Origin: Candidatus Phyllobacterium onerii
GTDB taxonomy: Bacteria; Pseudomonadota; Alphaproteobacteria; Rhizobiales; Rhizobiaceae
Direction of reading: 5' to 3'
Assembly: GCF_028331445.1 (NCBI RefSeq)
Contig: NZ_JAQMHX010000011.1
Location: forward strand, 62,001 to 126,000
Length of the DNA: 64,000 nucleotides
Part shown: piece by piece, positions 8,799 to 16,662 of the stretch
Numbering within the stretch: the stretch's first letter is position 1
Layout: every line of letters begins with the position of its first letter
Made by a program: the position numbers and the translations under genes
The notes under the pieces: generated by a model
The model's database searches: none
What the model saw: only the letters and a program-made list of their open reading frames with translations
Told to the model about the DNA's origin: nothing

Positions 8799-10747
8799 TG
8801 CGTGGACGGGTACATAAGCCACTCGATTGGCACCATGGTCTGGAGCGGCGCGAAACCGTTGCAGGATTTGCTTCGCGGCTGGCGGCATTGAACGGAAGAA
8901 GCATGCCGCGTTTTCTTCGCGACATGATGATCCACCCCAGAACTGTCGACAAATCTGACACGGCAGCCCTCAAAGCAGTCGCCATACTCGGCAACGCGAA
9001 TTGCGAAATGCTATCTCGATATACTCCCGAACCGCTGGGCGATAAATTCTATCTTGTGAACGGCCAGCAGTTTGGACGCTTGTCAATCAGCCGTACGTAT
9101 TTTCGCTACTGCGCTCACTGTATCCAAGAAGATCTCCGATCTTACGAAGGCCCGCCAACCGCGCGTCCTTGGTTACGCTTGGAATGGACTCTCACTCACT
9201 TTCGTTCTTGCGTACGTCATCAAGTTTTTCTCGACAGTTATCATCCGGACCGCAGAAGATTCGAGCCTTTCGATTTCTCTCGGGCAGTCGCGGGGCTTAT
9301 CCCGAACCTTGGGGAAATCCTTGTCGCTTCTGTGAACGCTCTCCCATCTCCTTTTCAGGACTGGCTACTTCACAGGATTGACGGTGGAAAAAATGAAGAG
9401 AATTGGCTGGACGATGTGCCGCTGTATGCGGCAGTCAGCTTTTGCGAAGCGCTGGGCGTGTCAGCTCTGCATCCGCCAAAAGTAAAAACGAGCTTGTTAA
9501 CCGAACCTCAATGGGCTGAAGCCGCCGACAGAGGCTATGCGATCGCGCGCGCGGGGCCTGACGCCATTTGCGCACTGCTTGAAAAACTCAATCAACTGCA
9601 ATCCAAAACCCGAGGAGTTTGGGGGCCGCGAGACACTTATGGCCTGGTCTACGGTCTTCTACAAAAAACAGTGAGCGATCCTGCTTACGATAAATTCCGG
9701 CGGTTGGTCCGAGAATTTGCCATCAAAACTATGCCCATCGAGCCCGGGACAGATGTGCTCGGTGTAGTCGTCCATAAACGGGTCGTTCATACAATTCGAA
9801 CTGCATCTCGTGACTCCGGAGCGCATGCGCTTACGATCCGTAAACTCTTTGAGGGGCGCGGTATCACCGACGGCAGATACGCGTCAGGACTTGTCGATCA
9901 CCGGGTAACTGTCGATGCCTCTGAGATTCATAGCGTTGTCGTATCTTTAAGGAATGCACTCAGCACCCCTCAAGTCGAGAAAATGACGGGTATCCCACGA
10001 ATTCCGCTAAAAGTGCTCATCGCTGACGGTTATCTGTCAACGATTACAGGGTCTACAGGCAAGGCATACGCCAAACACCGTTTTTCAAAGAGCGAAATCG
10101 ATTGCCTCATGGATAGGCTTTTTGAGGGAGCGGTTTTAGTAACAGATCCGGGAGAAAGGCAACTGCCGGTACAATATGCCAGGCATGCTGCCTGCGCTTC
10201 GAATTCCCAGATTTTGTCGCTGATCATGGTCGGAGAATTAAAGTGGAAGGGACGGCTTGCAGGCACGTCTGACTACACTGGCCTGCTGGTTGATGCCGAT
10301 GAGATTACTCGGATTGTTCGTTCCGACGTCCAAAAGATCGGGCTGACCAAGGTCGAGTTAAAAAACTTCATTCCGGGCATGGGCCGCGACTCCGTCGCAA
10401 AATTCATTCGCGATGGTCAGCTTGAAACCGTGGAAGAATTCAATCCGGAAGCCAGGAGAATTTCGACTGTCGTTTCGAGGTCCAGCGCGCAGAAGTTTCT
10501 CGATACCTACGTCTCGCTGGGTGAGCTTACTCAGCGCAGCGGCTTGCACCACAAGCAGGTGCGATTGTTGTTAAGGGCGGTAGGAATTGAGGCGTCTTTT
10601 GATCCGGACGAGTACCAATCATTTTTTTACCAGCGCGAGCAGGTGGACAAAGCCCAGAACATTGATCCAAATTTCTGGCAATATGATAAGGCTCAAGCGC
10701 AGAATTTGGCAAAACGAGTCGACTGTAATCCGGTCCATATTGGTTGA
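8798..10747 (+). CDS. tniQ: TniQ/TnsD-like target-site selector
   Basis: TniQ-family proteins choose the insertion site, either by binding a fixed attachment site (TnsD) or through other targeting factors. The N-terminal part fits TniQ: GLERRETVAGFASRLAALNG, then a zinc-finger pattern YCAHC (Cys about 105 and 108) and CVRH (Cys about 138, His about 141). The remaining roughly 450 residues probably form helix-turn-helix modules (for example LTQRSGLHHKQVRLLLRAVG near 590), as in the long TnsD type that reads a specific DNA sequence. The length (649 residues) is closer to TnsD (about 508) than to the short CRISPR-linked TniQ, which fits the absence of Cas genes. It is the last gene of the transposition operon. 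Confidence 0.88.
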   Translation: MRGRVHKPLDWHHGLERRETVAGFASRLAALNGRSMPRFLRDMMIHPRTVDKSDTAALKAVAILGNANCEMLSRYTPEPLGDKFYLVNGQQFGRLSISRTYFRYCAHCIQEDLRSYEGPPTARPWLRLEWTLTHFRSCVRHQVFLDSYHPDRRRFEPFDFSRAVAGLIPNLGEILVASVNALPSPFQDWLLHRIDGGKNEENWLDDVPLYAAVSFCEALGVSALHPPKVKTSLLTEPQWAEAADRGYAIARAGPDAICALLEKLNQLQSKTRGVWGPRDTYGLVYGLLQKTVSDPAYDKFRRLVREFAIKTMPIEPGTDVLGVVVHKRVVHTIRTASRDSGAHALTIRKLFEGRGITDGRYASGLVDHRVTVDASEIHSVVVSLRNALSTPQVEKMTGIPRIPLKVLIADGYLSTITGSTGKAYAKHRFSKSEIDCLMDRLFEGAVLVTDPGERQLPVQYARHAACASNSQILSLIMVGELKWKGRLAGTSDYTGLLVDADEITRIVRSDVQKIGLTKVELKNFIPGMGRDSVAKFIRDGQLETVEEFNPEARRISTVVSRSSAQKFLDTYVSLGELTQRSGLHHKQVRLLLRAVGIEASFDPDEYQSFFYQREQVDKAQNIDPNFWQYDKAQAQNLAKRVDCNPVHIG

Positions 10748-10785
10748 CGCAAGAATACTTTCGTCCTTGCCATACTACTCTCTAT

Positions 10786-10971
10786 TCAAGCAGCCCTGAC
10801 AGCGGCCTGCGGCGTCTCGCCAGGCTCGATTGCACCAGCGGGCAGACTCCATCCTTCCCCTGAAGCCTTCGCCGTGAACGCACCAGAAGCAAATGAATGA
10901 GTTCTTGGCGACCCTGAACGGAACTTTGGGTCCGTTTGGAACAGAACTTTGGGTCCGCAGAAAATAGCCAA
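10786..10971 (-). pseudogene. Remnant of a Nudix hydrolase gene
   Basis: The reverse strand reads GEGWSLPAGAIEPGETPQAAVRAA and then stops. This matches the first part of a Nudix box (WxLPxGxIEPGETPxxAAxRE), but the REUxEExG half is absent. The upstream part does not look like a normal Nudix N-terminus and runs through the GGAAC-type repeats. It is a broken gene next to the transposition operon, either old cargo or an insertion target cut at the Nudix box. Confidence 0.55.
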
Positions 10972-11032
10972 TTTTATTCGTCAACAATTTCAATACCTTG
11001 CAGATAGGCAAATACGGAACATTGGGTCTCCG
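10919..11032. repeat. Three GGAAC-WTTGGGTC repeats, candidate TnsB-binding sites
   Basis: Copies are CGGAACTTTGGGTCCG at 10919-10934, CAGAACTTTGGGTCCG at 10942-10957 and CGGAACATTGGGTCTCCG at 11015-11032, all in the same orientation. Repeated transposase-binding sites of this kind occur at the ends of Tn7-like and also IS21-like elements. No copy was found in the other 10 kb of the accessory region. Confidence 0.55.
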
Positions 11033-11047
11033 TCCAATAGGATAGGA

Positions 11048-11070
11048 GGAGGAGGTAGTCTCCTCCCACA
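11048..11070. other. Candidate right end of the Tn7-like element
   Basis: Read inward on the reverse strand from 11070, the sequence begins TGTGGGAGGAGAC, close to the known Tn7 end TGTGGGCGGACA. A 7-bp hairpin (48-54 with 60-66, 5-base loop) overlaps it. The first repeat of the GGAAC type begins 38 bases further in. If this is the end, a 5-bp duplication would include 11071-11075 (CAATA). The opposite end is not visible, so this is inference. Confidence 0.4.
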
Positions 11071-11090
11071 CAATAGGGGCACGACAAATC

Positions 11091-11124
11091 ACTGGGCGAT
11101 ATCGAGAGCTCGATATCGCCCAGT
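11091..11124. repeat. Perfect 34-bp palindrome
   Basis: The arms 11091-11106 and 11109-11124 are exact reverse complements of 16 bp (ACTGGGCGATATCGAG) separated by AG. It lies between the candidate transposon end and the 3' end of the isochorismatase-like gene. There is no T-run, so a simple terminator is unlikely. Confidence 0.8.
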
Positions 11125-11188
11125 CTCGTTTATCAAAACCGCTGTGGTTTTTGCAGACGGGAAACACCCCCACCACCTTTTCCGCAGC

Positions 11189-11830
11189 TTATCTACTGGC
11201 CCAGACTGTCGACAATTCCTCAATCGTGCAAAACATTGCATCGCCCTTGTACTTCATGCCTTCCATAGCCCGGCTGGCCGCTTCCACGTCACCACCGCCA
11301 CAAGCATCGGTCACCATGATCGGAATAAGTCCAAGATCTGCACCATGACCTATGGTGGGTTCAATTCCAATTTCAGTTGCAACGCCACAGATAACAAAAC
11401 TCTTCAAACCAGAGTCGCGCATGGCAATTGCCAGAGGCGTGCCCTCAAAGGCCGAGAATGTGATTTTGTCAAAAATCACTTCGTCATCACCAACTTCGAG
11501 TTCCGGGGCAAGTGCAAAGCCTGGGCTATCGCGCAGAAACCATGGTTCCACGTCGTCCGCCGATGTTTTACGTTGCCAAGCCATCATTTGCCGAACCTGG
11601 AAAACGCCAGCCATCCGTTTCGGCATGGACATATGGCGCATGAAAAATATGCGTATCCCTTCCGAACGGGCAACTTTCAGAACCTGCAGCACGCGTTCCA
11701 AGATCTTTGGGCCATCCTTCAATTGGCGCAGTATGCCAATCTGCATGTCGTAGACAATAAGAGCTGTCGTCTCGGGTGATGCGGCTTCAGCGAGGTTTTC
11801 GGGAACGATAAGGCCGAGAAAATTCTGCAT
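11189..11830 (-). CDS. Isochorismatase-family cysteine hydrolase
   Basis: This 213-residue protein belongs to the isochorismatase-like hydrolases (nicotinamidase, ureidoacrylate and related amidases). The triad is recognisable: Asp in LIVYDMQIGIL (about 29), Lys in the segment ending IFDKITFSAF, and Cys in FVICGVATEIGIEPT. The substrate cannot be named. ATG at 11830 is chosen over 11875 because AAGGAG stands eight bases before it. The gene is cytosolic, transcribed towards the accessory region, and is the first ordinary chromosomal gene after it. It is divergent from the ModE-like regulator. Confidence 0.85.
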   Translation of the reverse strand: MQNFLGLIVPENLAEAASPETTALIVYDMQIGILRQLKDGPKILERVLQVLKVARSEGIRIFFMRHMSMPKRMAGVFQVRQMMAWQRKTSADDVEPWFLRDSPGFALAPELEVGDDEVIFDKITFSAFEGTPLAIAMRDSGLKSFVICGVATEIGIEPTIGHGADLGLIPIMVTDACGGGDVEAASRAMEGMKYKGDAMFCTIEELSTVWASR

Positions 11831-11985
11831 CGAGTCTTCTCCTTGGCTGACCTTGGGCAACTTGTTTTTCGCCAAATCAAGAATCTACGTTATCACCATC
11901 GCGTTCAGAAATTACAACCGGCCACCAAGAGAAGGCACAAAGTCGAGATGGCCGTGTACATCACTGTGCGCATTGCTATAGATAA

Positions 11986-12429
11986 ATGCGACAGTCCAAC
12001 GGTGCGGTCACGACTATGGGTCCATCTTCAAGTAAAAATTTGAGAACAGTTTTGCGGATCGATTTTCCTCATAATGAGAAAATCGGTCGTGGAAAGATGC
12101 AGTTGCTCGAGCACATTCGCGAAACCGGCTCTATTTCAGCCGCTGGCCGCGCCATGGATATGTCGTACCGTCGCGCCTGGCTTCTGGTCAGCGCGATGAA
12201 CGCCATGTTCTCCCACCCCGTGGTGGATTCTCAGCGCGGCGGCAAACAAGGCGGCGGCGCGGTGGTCACAGAATTCGGCGAGAAATTGCTCAGCCGCTTT
12301 CGTACAATGGAAGAGAAAATCGAGACTGCAGTTGCGTCAGATATCGCCTGGCTTGATGCCAATCGCAGCAAAAGCACATCCTCGGCATCCGAGGCCGATA
12401 TCAGTGAGGCTCCAACGCGACGGTCTTGA
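11986..12429 (+). CDS. ModE-like winged-helix regulator without molybdate-binding domain
   Basis: This 147-residue protein matches the N-terminal DNA-binding domain of ModE: KMQLLEHIRETGSISAAGRAMDMSYRRAWLLVSAMN, a LysR-type helix-turn-helix, then VVDSQRGGKQGGGAVVTEFGEKLL. The two MOP/DiMOP molybdate-binding domains of full ModE are absent, so it is the short form found in many alphaproteobacteria. ATG 11986 or 12016 could be the start; neither has a strong ribosome binding site. It is convergent with modC and overlaps its 3' end by 29 bases. The two dyads upstream of modA are its likely targets. Confidence 0.85.
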   Translation: MRQSNGAVTTMGPSSSKNLRTVLRIDFPHNEKIGRGKMQLLEHIRETGSISAAGRAMDMSYRRAWLLVSAMNAMFSHPVVDSQRGGKQGGGAVVTEFGEKLLSRFRTMEEKIETAVASDIAWLDANRSKSTSSASEADISEAPTRRS

Positions 12430-13474
12430 TAATCGCAAAGACCAGCATGCCCGGCCGCAGATCAAGCCTTCCGCAGGATAACTCAGTAATGCGTGCCAAG
12501 ATTATCGTTCCCTGGCAATCGACTTGAACATCGGCTATGCCCGACTCGAAGGTAATCGCGCTTACGGTCCCTTCGAGAATATTGAGCGCACTTAGCTGTT
12601 CAGGTCGAATCGTCGAAAGCATCACATCCTTGGCAAGGATGTGGACGCGAACGCCCTTTCCCACAGCAACCTCCGTTCCTGAAATATAAATTTTGGATGT
12701 TTGGAACCCGATGGTCGTCAGCTTGTGCTTTGGATCGTAATTTACGACCTTCCCCTCCACCAATGAACCTGCTTCGCGGCGATCGGTTACGATTGAAATT
12801 GAGGTTTGGCTCAAGACATCGGCTGCGGTGCCAGCCATTGCCACCTTGCCTTCGCTCATAACAATGACGCGATCGGCAAGACGCGCCACTTCTGACACCG
12901 AGTGGCTCACATAAATGATCGGGATATTCATTTCATCGCGCAGAGCTTCAAGATAGGGAAGGATTTCGATCTTCCTTGTATCATCGAGCGCCGCTAGCGG
13001 TTCGTCCATAAGGAGCATACGTGGCGACGACAATAAGGCACGGCCGATCGCGACGCGCTGCTTTTCTCCGCCTGACAGTTTGCCAGGACGTCTGTCCAAA
13101 ATATCGCCAATACCAAGGAGTTCGACAATCTTCGACAAATCTTCCGAGCGTCGCGATTTGGGAGTAAACCAGCGGCCGTAATTGAGATTTTGCTGAACCG
13201 TCAGGTGGGGAAAAAGCCGGCCTTCCTGAAATACGTACCCGAAACGGCGCTTGTATTTGGGAACGAATATACCCTTCTTCGTATCAACCAGTACGTCGCC
13301 GTCAAAAACGACCCTGCCCTGGTCCGGCCGTGAAAGGCCAGCAATGATGCGGATGATCGATGTTTTTCCTGAACCTGAACGTCCAAACAACGCCGTAACG
13401 CCGCGGTCGGACGTGAAGGCGGCGTCAAGTACGAATTTTCCAAGCATATGTTTTGCTTCAAAAGTCAGGATCAT
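12401..13474 (-). CDS. modC: Molybdate ABC transporter ATP-binding protein
   Basis: ModC energises molybdate import. The 357-residue protein has Walker A GRSGSGKT (about 31-38), the Q-loop in YVFQEGRLFPHL, signature LSGGEKQR, Walker B MLLMDEP and an H-loop in VSHS. A C-terminal MOP domain (about 290-350, with the hydrophobic ILEGTVSAITFESGIADVQV segment) marks it as ModC rather than a generic ABC ATPase. The ATG at 13474 overlaps the modB stop by ATGA. The open frame continues upstream antisense-like through modB, but that part is not coding. Confidence 0.95.
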   Translation of the reverse strand: MILTFEAKHMLGKFVLDAAFTSDRGVTALFGRSGSGKTSIIRIIAGLSRPDQGRVVFDGDVLVDTKKGIFVPKYKRRFGYVFQEGRLFPHLTVQQNLNYGRWFTPKSRRSEDLSKIVELLGIGDILDRRPGKLSGGEKQRVAIGRALLSSPRMLLMDEPLAALDDTRKIEILPYLEALRDEMNIPIIYVSHSVSEVARLADRVIVMSEGKVAMAGTAADVLSQTSISIVTDRREAGSLVEGKVVNYDPKHKLTTIGFQTSKIYISGTEVAVGKGVRVHILAKDVMLSTIRPEQLSALNILEGTVSAITFESGIADVQVDCQGTIILARITELSCGRLDLRPGMLVFAIIKTVALEPH

Positions 13475-14244
13475 TCGATGTCTACCCTGCGTCCGACAAG
13501 GTAGCCCATGAATTCGGAAGCCATCAACGCGGCCATGGAGATGATGACTGATATGATGGTCAGGCGAAAAGCACCCGCATCGCCACCCGGCACCTGTGTG
13601 AAGGTGTAAATTGCAGCTGACAGTGTCTGTGTTTCTCCCGGGATATTGGAAACGAACGTTATCGTCGCACCAAATTCGCCCATTGCCTTGGCAAACGAAA
13701 GAATCATGCCGGCGATGATGCCTGGCAGGATGAGCGGCAAGGTGACCGTCGCGAATACCCATAGCGGACTTGCACCAAGCGTACCGGCGGCATCTTCGAG
13801 CTTGCGGTCCACTGCTTCTATGGACAGCCGGATGCTGCGAACCATCAAAGGGAAACCCATCACCCCGCAGGCCAATGCTGCGCCCGTCCAGCGGAACGAC
13901 AGTACGATGCCGAAATGTTCGGCCAGAAACGCTCCGACCGGGCCACGCCGACCAAAGAGTATGAGAAGAATAAAGCCGGTGACGACGGGAGGAAGAATCA
14001 AAGGAAGGTGGACGAGGCCATTGAGGATGGATTTGCCCCAGAATTTTCCTCGCGCGAGCAACAGACCGACAAGAATGCCGAGAGGGAGGCTGGCGAGCAT
14101 CGCGACGAACGCAATTCGAAGAGTAAGGTGAACTGCTGTCCACTCTTCATTGCTCAGTGAGAACCAGTCCAAAAATGTCAGCCCCCTGTCCGGTCGTGTG
14201 CTCTTGCGAGGCTCCCGCAGTGCTAGAAGCGGAGCCAGCGGCAT
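13471..14244 (-). CDS. modB: Molybdate ABC transporter permease
   Basis: This 257-residue membrane protein has about five transmembrane helices and the binding-protein-dependent permease loop EDAAGTLGASPLWVFATVTLPLILPGI, which contacts ModC. The motif and length (about 225-260) suit ModB. The ATG at 14244 lies one base after the modA TAA; the frame runs about 30 codons further upstream, but that overlaps modA. The first 25 residues are longer and more basic than usual. Confidence 0.93.
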   Translation of the reverse strand: MPLAPLLALREPRKSTRPDRGLTFLDWFSLSNEEWTAVHLTLRIAFVAMLASLPLGILVGLLLARGKFWGKSILNGLVHLPLILPPVVTGFILLILFGRRGPVGAFLAEHFGIVLSFRWTGAALACGVMGFPLMVRSIRLSIEAVDRKLEDAAGTLGASPLWVFATVTLPLILPGIIAGMILSFAKAMGEFGATITFVSNIPGETQTLSAAIYTFTQVPGGDAGAFRLTIISVIISMAALMASEFMGYLVGRRVDIE

Positions 14245-14245
14245 T

Positions 14246-15040
14246 TTACTTGAGTACGGTGAATCCCTGCTTCTCAAAGAATGGCATAGCTTTTTCTGAT
14301 TTGATGTAATCAAACAGCGACACCGCATCAGCATTCTTGCTGTCGCTCAGAATTGCGATGGGATAAATGATTGCGGGGTGGCTGTCTTCGGGAAACGTAC
14401 CTACGATCTTGACTTCTTTGTCTGCCGCCGCGTCCGTTTGATAGACGATGCCATAGGGCGCTTCGCCACGCGACACCAGCAATAGCGCCGCGCGCACGCT
14501 TTCCGCGCCGGCAACTTTGCCTTCCACTGACGACCACACACCAAGAGATTCAAGAGCGGCCTTGCCATACTTGCCTGCCGGAACCGAATCCACAGCACCC
14601 ATAGCGAGACGTCCCTCGCCCAAAAGTGTCGCGAGATCGAAACCCTTCTTGATTTCGACGGGCTCTGCCTTGTCTTTCGATGCCACCAGAACGATCCGAT
14701 TGCCTAAAAGATTCTTGCGCGTGTCGGCCTTGATCAGATTTTTCTTTGCAACATAATCCATCCAGTCGAGATCAGCTGAGATGAAGATATCGGCAGGCGC
14801 GCCAGACTCGATCTGCTTTGCCAGAGCCGAACTCGCTGCGTAGGAGATTGCAGCTTCCTTGCCAGATTCTTTCTGCCATGCGGCTGTTATGTCATCAAGT
14901 GCGTTCTTGAGACTAGCCGCTGCGAAAACGGTTACCTTTTCTGCAGCTTGTGCAGAGCCTGCCAGCGGAATTATACCAAGCCATGCGACCGCAAGTGCGG
15001 CGACAGTCATTTTAATCCATTGACGACGATGAATTCCCAT
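14246..15040 (-). CDS. modA: Periplasmic molybdate-binding protein
   Basis: ModA captures molybdate or tungstate in the periplasm. The 264-residue protein has a Sec signal peptide (MGIHRRQWIKMTVAALAVAW..., cut after GSAQAA) and typical ModA segments: VTVFAAASLKNALDDI, SYAASSALAKQIESGAPADIFISAD and IYPIAIL near the end. ATG 15040 is preceded by GGAGG six bases away; earlier start codons in the frame are unlikely. It is the first gene of modABC. Confidence 0.95.
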   Translation of the reverse strand: MGIHRRQWIKMTVAALAVAWLGIIPLAGSAQAAEKVTVFAAASLKNALDDITAAWQKESGKEAAISYAASSALAKQIESGAPADIFISADLDWMDYVAKKNLIKADTRKNLLGNRIVLVASKDKAEPVEIKKGFDLATLLGEGRLAMGAVDSVPAGKYGKAALESLGVWSSVEGKVAGAESVRAALLLVSRGEAPYGIVYQTDAAADKEVKIVGTFPEDSHPAIIYPIAILSDSKNADAVSLFDYIKSEKAMPFFEKQGFTVLK

Positions 15041-15060
15041 ATCCAACCTCCGATAGACTC

Positions 15061-15127
15061 CGAAATATTTTCCTAAATATATCGGTGCCTCGCGGATAGC
15101 TAGTGTTATATTTTCAGGAATATATTG
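15061..15127 (-). promoter_or_regulatory. Two Mo-box-like dyads upstream of modA
   Basis: The first dyad (15061-15084) is CGAAATATTT, TCCT, AAATATATCG; 9 of 10 arm positions pair. The second (15107-15124) has perfect TATATT / AATATA arms around six bases. Both resemble the ModE operator pattern of AT-rich ATAT half-sites. They lie 21-87 bases before the modA start, where binding would block transcription when molybdate is plentiful. Confidence 0.65.
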
Positions 15128-15143
15128 AATGGAGAACGGATCA

Positions 15144-15395
15144 TTAGCGTGACCGCTCATTGACGTAGATTGACGCCTCCTTGGCTGCATCAATGAAGGC
15201 GCGCCTGACTTCGTCAGGATCCAACCGTCCCGCCCCGGCTTCGAGGCATGCTTGCTGTGCTGTCACATATTTTTCGCCACAGTTTTTTGGCCAGTATTTT
15301 GCTAGAACTTCGGCAGCCGATTCAACGCATGACACACGTCTTATAAGACGCATGCGATCTGTAATGGTGACATGTTCAAAAGCCATTCTTGTCAT
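15144..15395 (-). CDS. DUF982 family protein
   Basis: This 83-residue protein has the DUF982 pattern common in rhizobia: VESAAEVLAKYWPKNCGEKYVTAQQACLEA, then RRAFIDAAKEASI. The family's function is unknown. Proteins are small, cytosolic and usually in multiple copies per genome. The start could be ATG 15395 or 15386; neither has a clear ribosome binding site. It lies upstream of modA on the same strand, with about 100 bases holding the Mo-box-like dyads between them. Confidence 0.75.
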   Translation of the reverse strand: MTRMAFEHVTITDRMRLIRRVSCVESAAEVLAKYWPKNCGEKYVTAQQACLEAGAGRLDPDEVRRAFIDAAKEASIYVNERSR

Positions 15396-15650
15396 ATCGA
15401 TTGAACGCGATGGTTCAATTTGAGTTCCAACACCGGTGTTTGAAACCTACCGGCAAAGAGTTAAGCGGATTCGCCTATCCCGCCGCAGCCCAGAGTGTTC
15501 ATCGATGCGCGGAAGTTCGTCGGCAAATTCGATCCACCGGAGACTCAGTCGCTAAGATGCAGGGAAAATGGAGATAATAGCTCGGGCGAAAGTGTTCCCG
15601 AAACAATCCACAAGCAAGCCGGTAGTGAACCGGGGCTTGATCGAGTTTGA

Positions 15651-15746
15651 TTAGATGCCGGCAGTCCGCATCATCAACAATATCGATGTCCACAGCACCA
15701 ACATGCTGGCTAGGCCGATGAGATAGTAGTTCGGTGCTTTTTCCAT
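15651..15746 (-). CDS. Possible 31-residue single-helix membrane protein
   Basis: The frame reads MEKAPNYYLIGLASMLVLWT and ends in a hydrophobic helix (residues about 8-27) and RTAGI. The composition is natural for a small inner-membrane protein, but no ribosome binding site is visible and the frame is open further upstream. It is tentative. Confidence 0.4.
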   Translation of the reverse strand: MEKAPNYYLIGLASMLVLWTSILLMMRTAGI

Positions 15747-15911
15747 ATGTGCATTATAGCGTACGCCGCTTGTCAATCTGTTAAACTGAAACTTCAAAAT
15801 TGATACAACCGAGCAGCCGGAAAAAATATTCGTGCCTAGCTGTCGGGACAATCATACCCGGCCCGTCCTTGGTGAAATCTTGAACCATTTCAACCATTGG
15901 AGGACGACATT

Positions 15912-16325
15912 ATGGAATTCACTTCACAGACAACAACTGTCTCGAACAAAGCAGTTTGGGCTGGTCGCATTCTCAGCGGCCTCGTCATCTTGTTCATGCT
16001 ATTCGACGGCATTATCAAATTGGTGCCACTGGACATCGTCATGCAAACCAATGCTCAACTGGGGTATCCGGACAGCGTCAATCTCGCCCGGGGCCTCGGA
16101 GTGCTCGGTCTCGCTTGCACTGCGCTTTACGCATTTCCGCGAACTTCGGTGCTCGGCGCAATCCTTTTGACCGGTTACCTTGGCGGAGCGATCGCCACAC
16201 AACTACGTGTCGGCAGTCCCATCTTCAGTCATCTGTTGTTTGGCGTCTATCTCGGTCTGATGGTCTGGGGCGGCTTGTATCTGCGCGATGTTCGTGTCCG
16301 ATCGCTGATTGGCTTGACCAGTTAG
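15912..16325 (+). CDS. DoxX-like membrane protein
   Basis: This 137-residue protein has four predicted transmembrane helices (about 18-38, 60-80, 85-105 and 108-128) and the DoxX_2 pattern: LFDGIIKLVPLD, LGYPDSVNLARGLGVLGL, and GAILLTGYLGGAIATQLRVG with a HLLFGVYLG end. Family members are small inner-membrane proteins of unclear function, some tied to redox or stress. ATG 15912 has GGAGGA seven bases before it. Confidence 0.85.
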   Translation: MEFTSQTTTVSNKAVWAGRILSGLVILFMLFDGIIKLVPLDIVMQTNAQLGYPDSVNLARGLGVLGLACTALYAFPRTSVLGAILLTGYLGGAIATQLRVGSPIFSHLLFGVYLGLMVWGGLYLRDVRVRSLIGLTS

Positions 16326-16456
16326 TCGAACTGGGCCGATGCCAGAAGTCGTTTCTACAACCCTTATAGCGACACATATACTTCGTGCAATTTTAACACG
16401 AATTTAAGTCAATCTACTTAGGATTTAGCGAGCACAGTCAACACGATGGCAATCAA

Positions 16457-16621
16457 ATGCGTGGAACTCACCACAGACAGCTTGAACCTCGGGACTTTCT
16501 GATCCTTGCGATTCTATTTGTCTTGGTTCTGGGGGCATGCTGGCTTGTGGGTACAAGCTTCATGGATACGGCTAAGGCCGGCCATACTCCAAATGCCGGC
16601 TTGGTAAGCGAAGCCCCCTGA
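16457..16621 (+). CDS. Possible 54-residue membrane protein
   Basis: The frame from ATG 16457 has a polar N-terminus (MRGTHHRQLEPRDF), one clear hydrophobic helix (LILAILFVLVLGACWLVGTS) and a short polar tail. The layout is that of a small single-pass membrane protein. There is no strong ribosome binding site and no family match that I recognise. Confidence 0.45.
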   Translation: MRGTHHRQLEPRDFLILAILFVLVLGACWLVGTSFMDTAKAGHTPNAGLVSEAP

Positions 16622-16662
16622 TCTGCGTTACCAGACAACGCTGGCAATTCGGCAGATGAACA

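Noticed and set aside
12401-14143. A 580-residue fusion protein upstream of and including modC
   Set aside because: The first part lies out of frame over modB; ModC starts at 13474.
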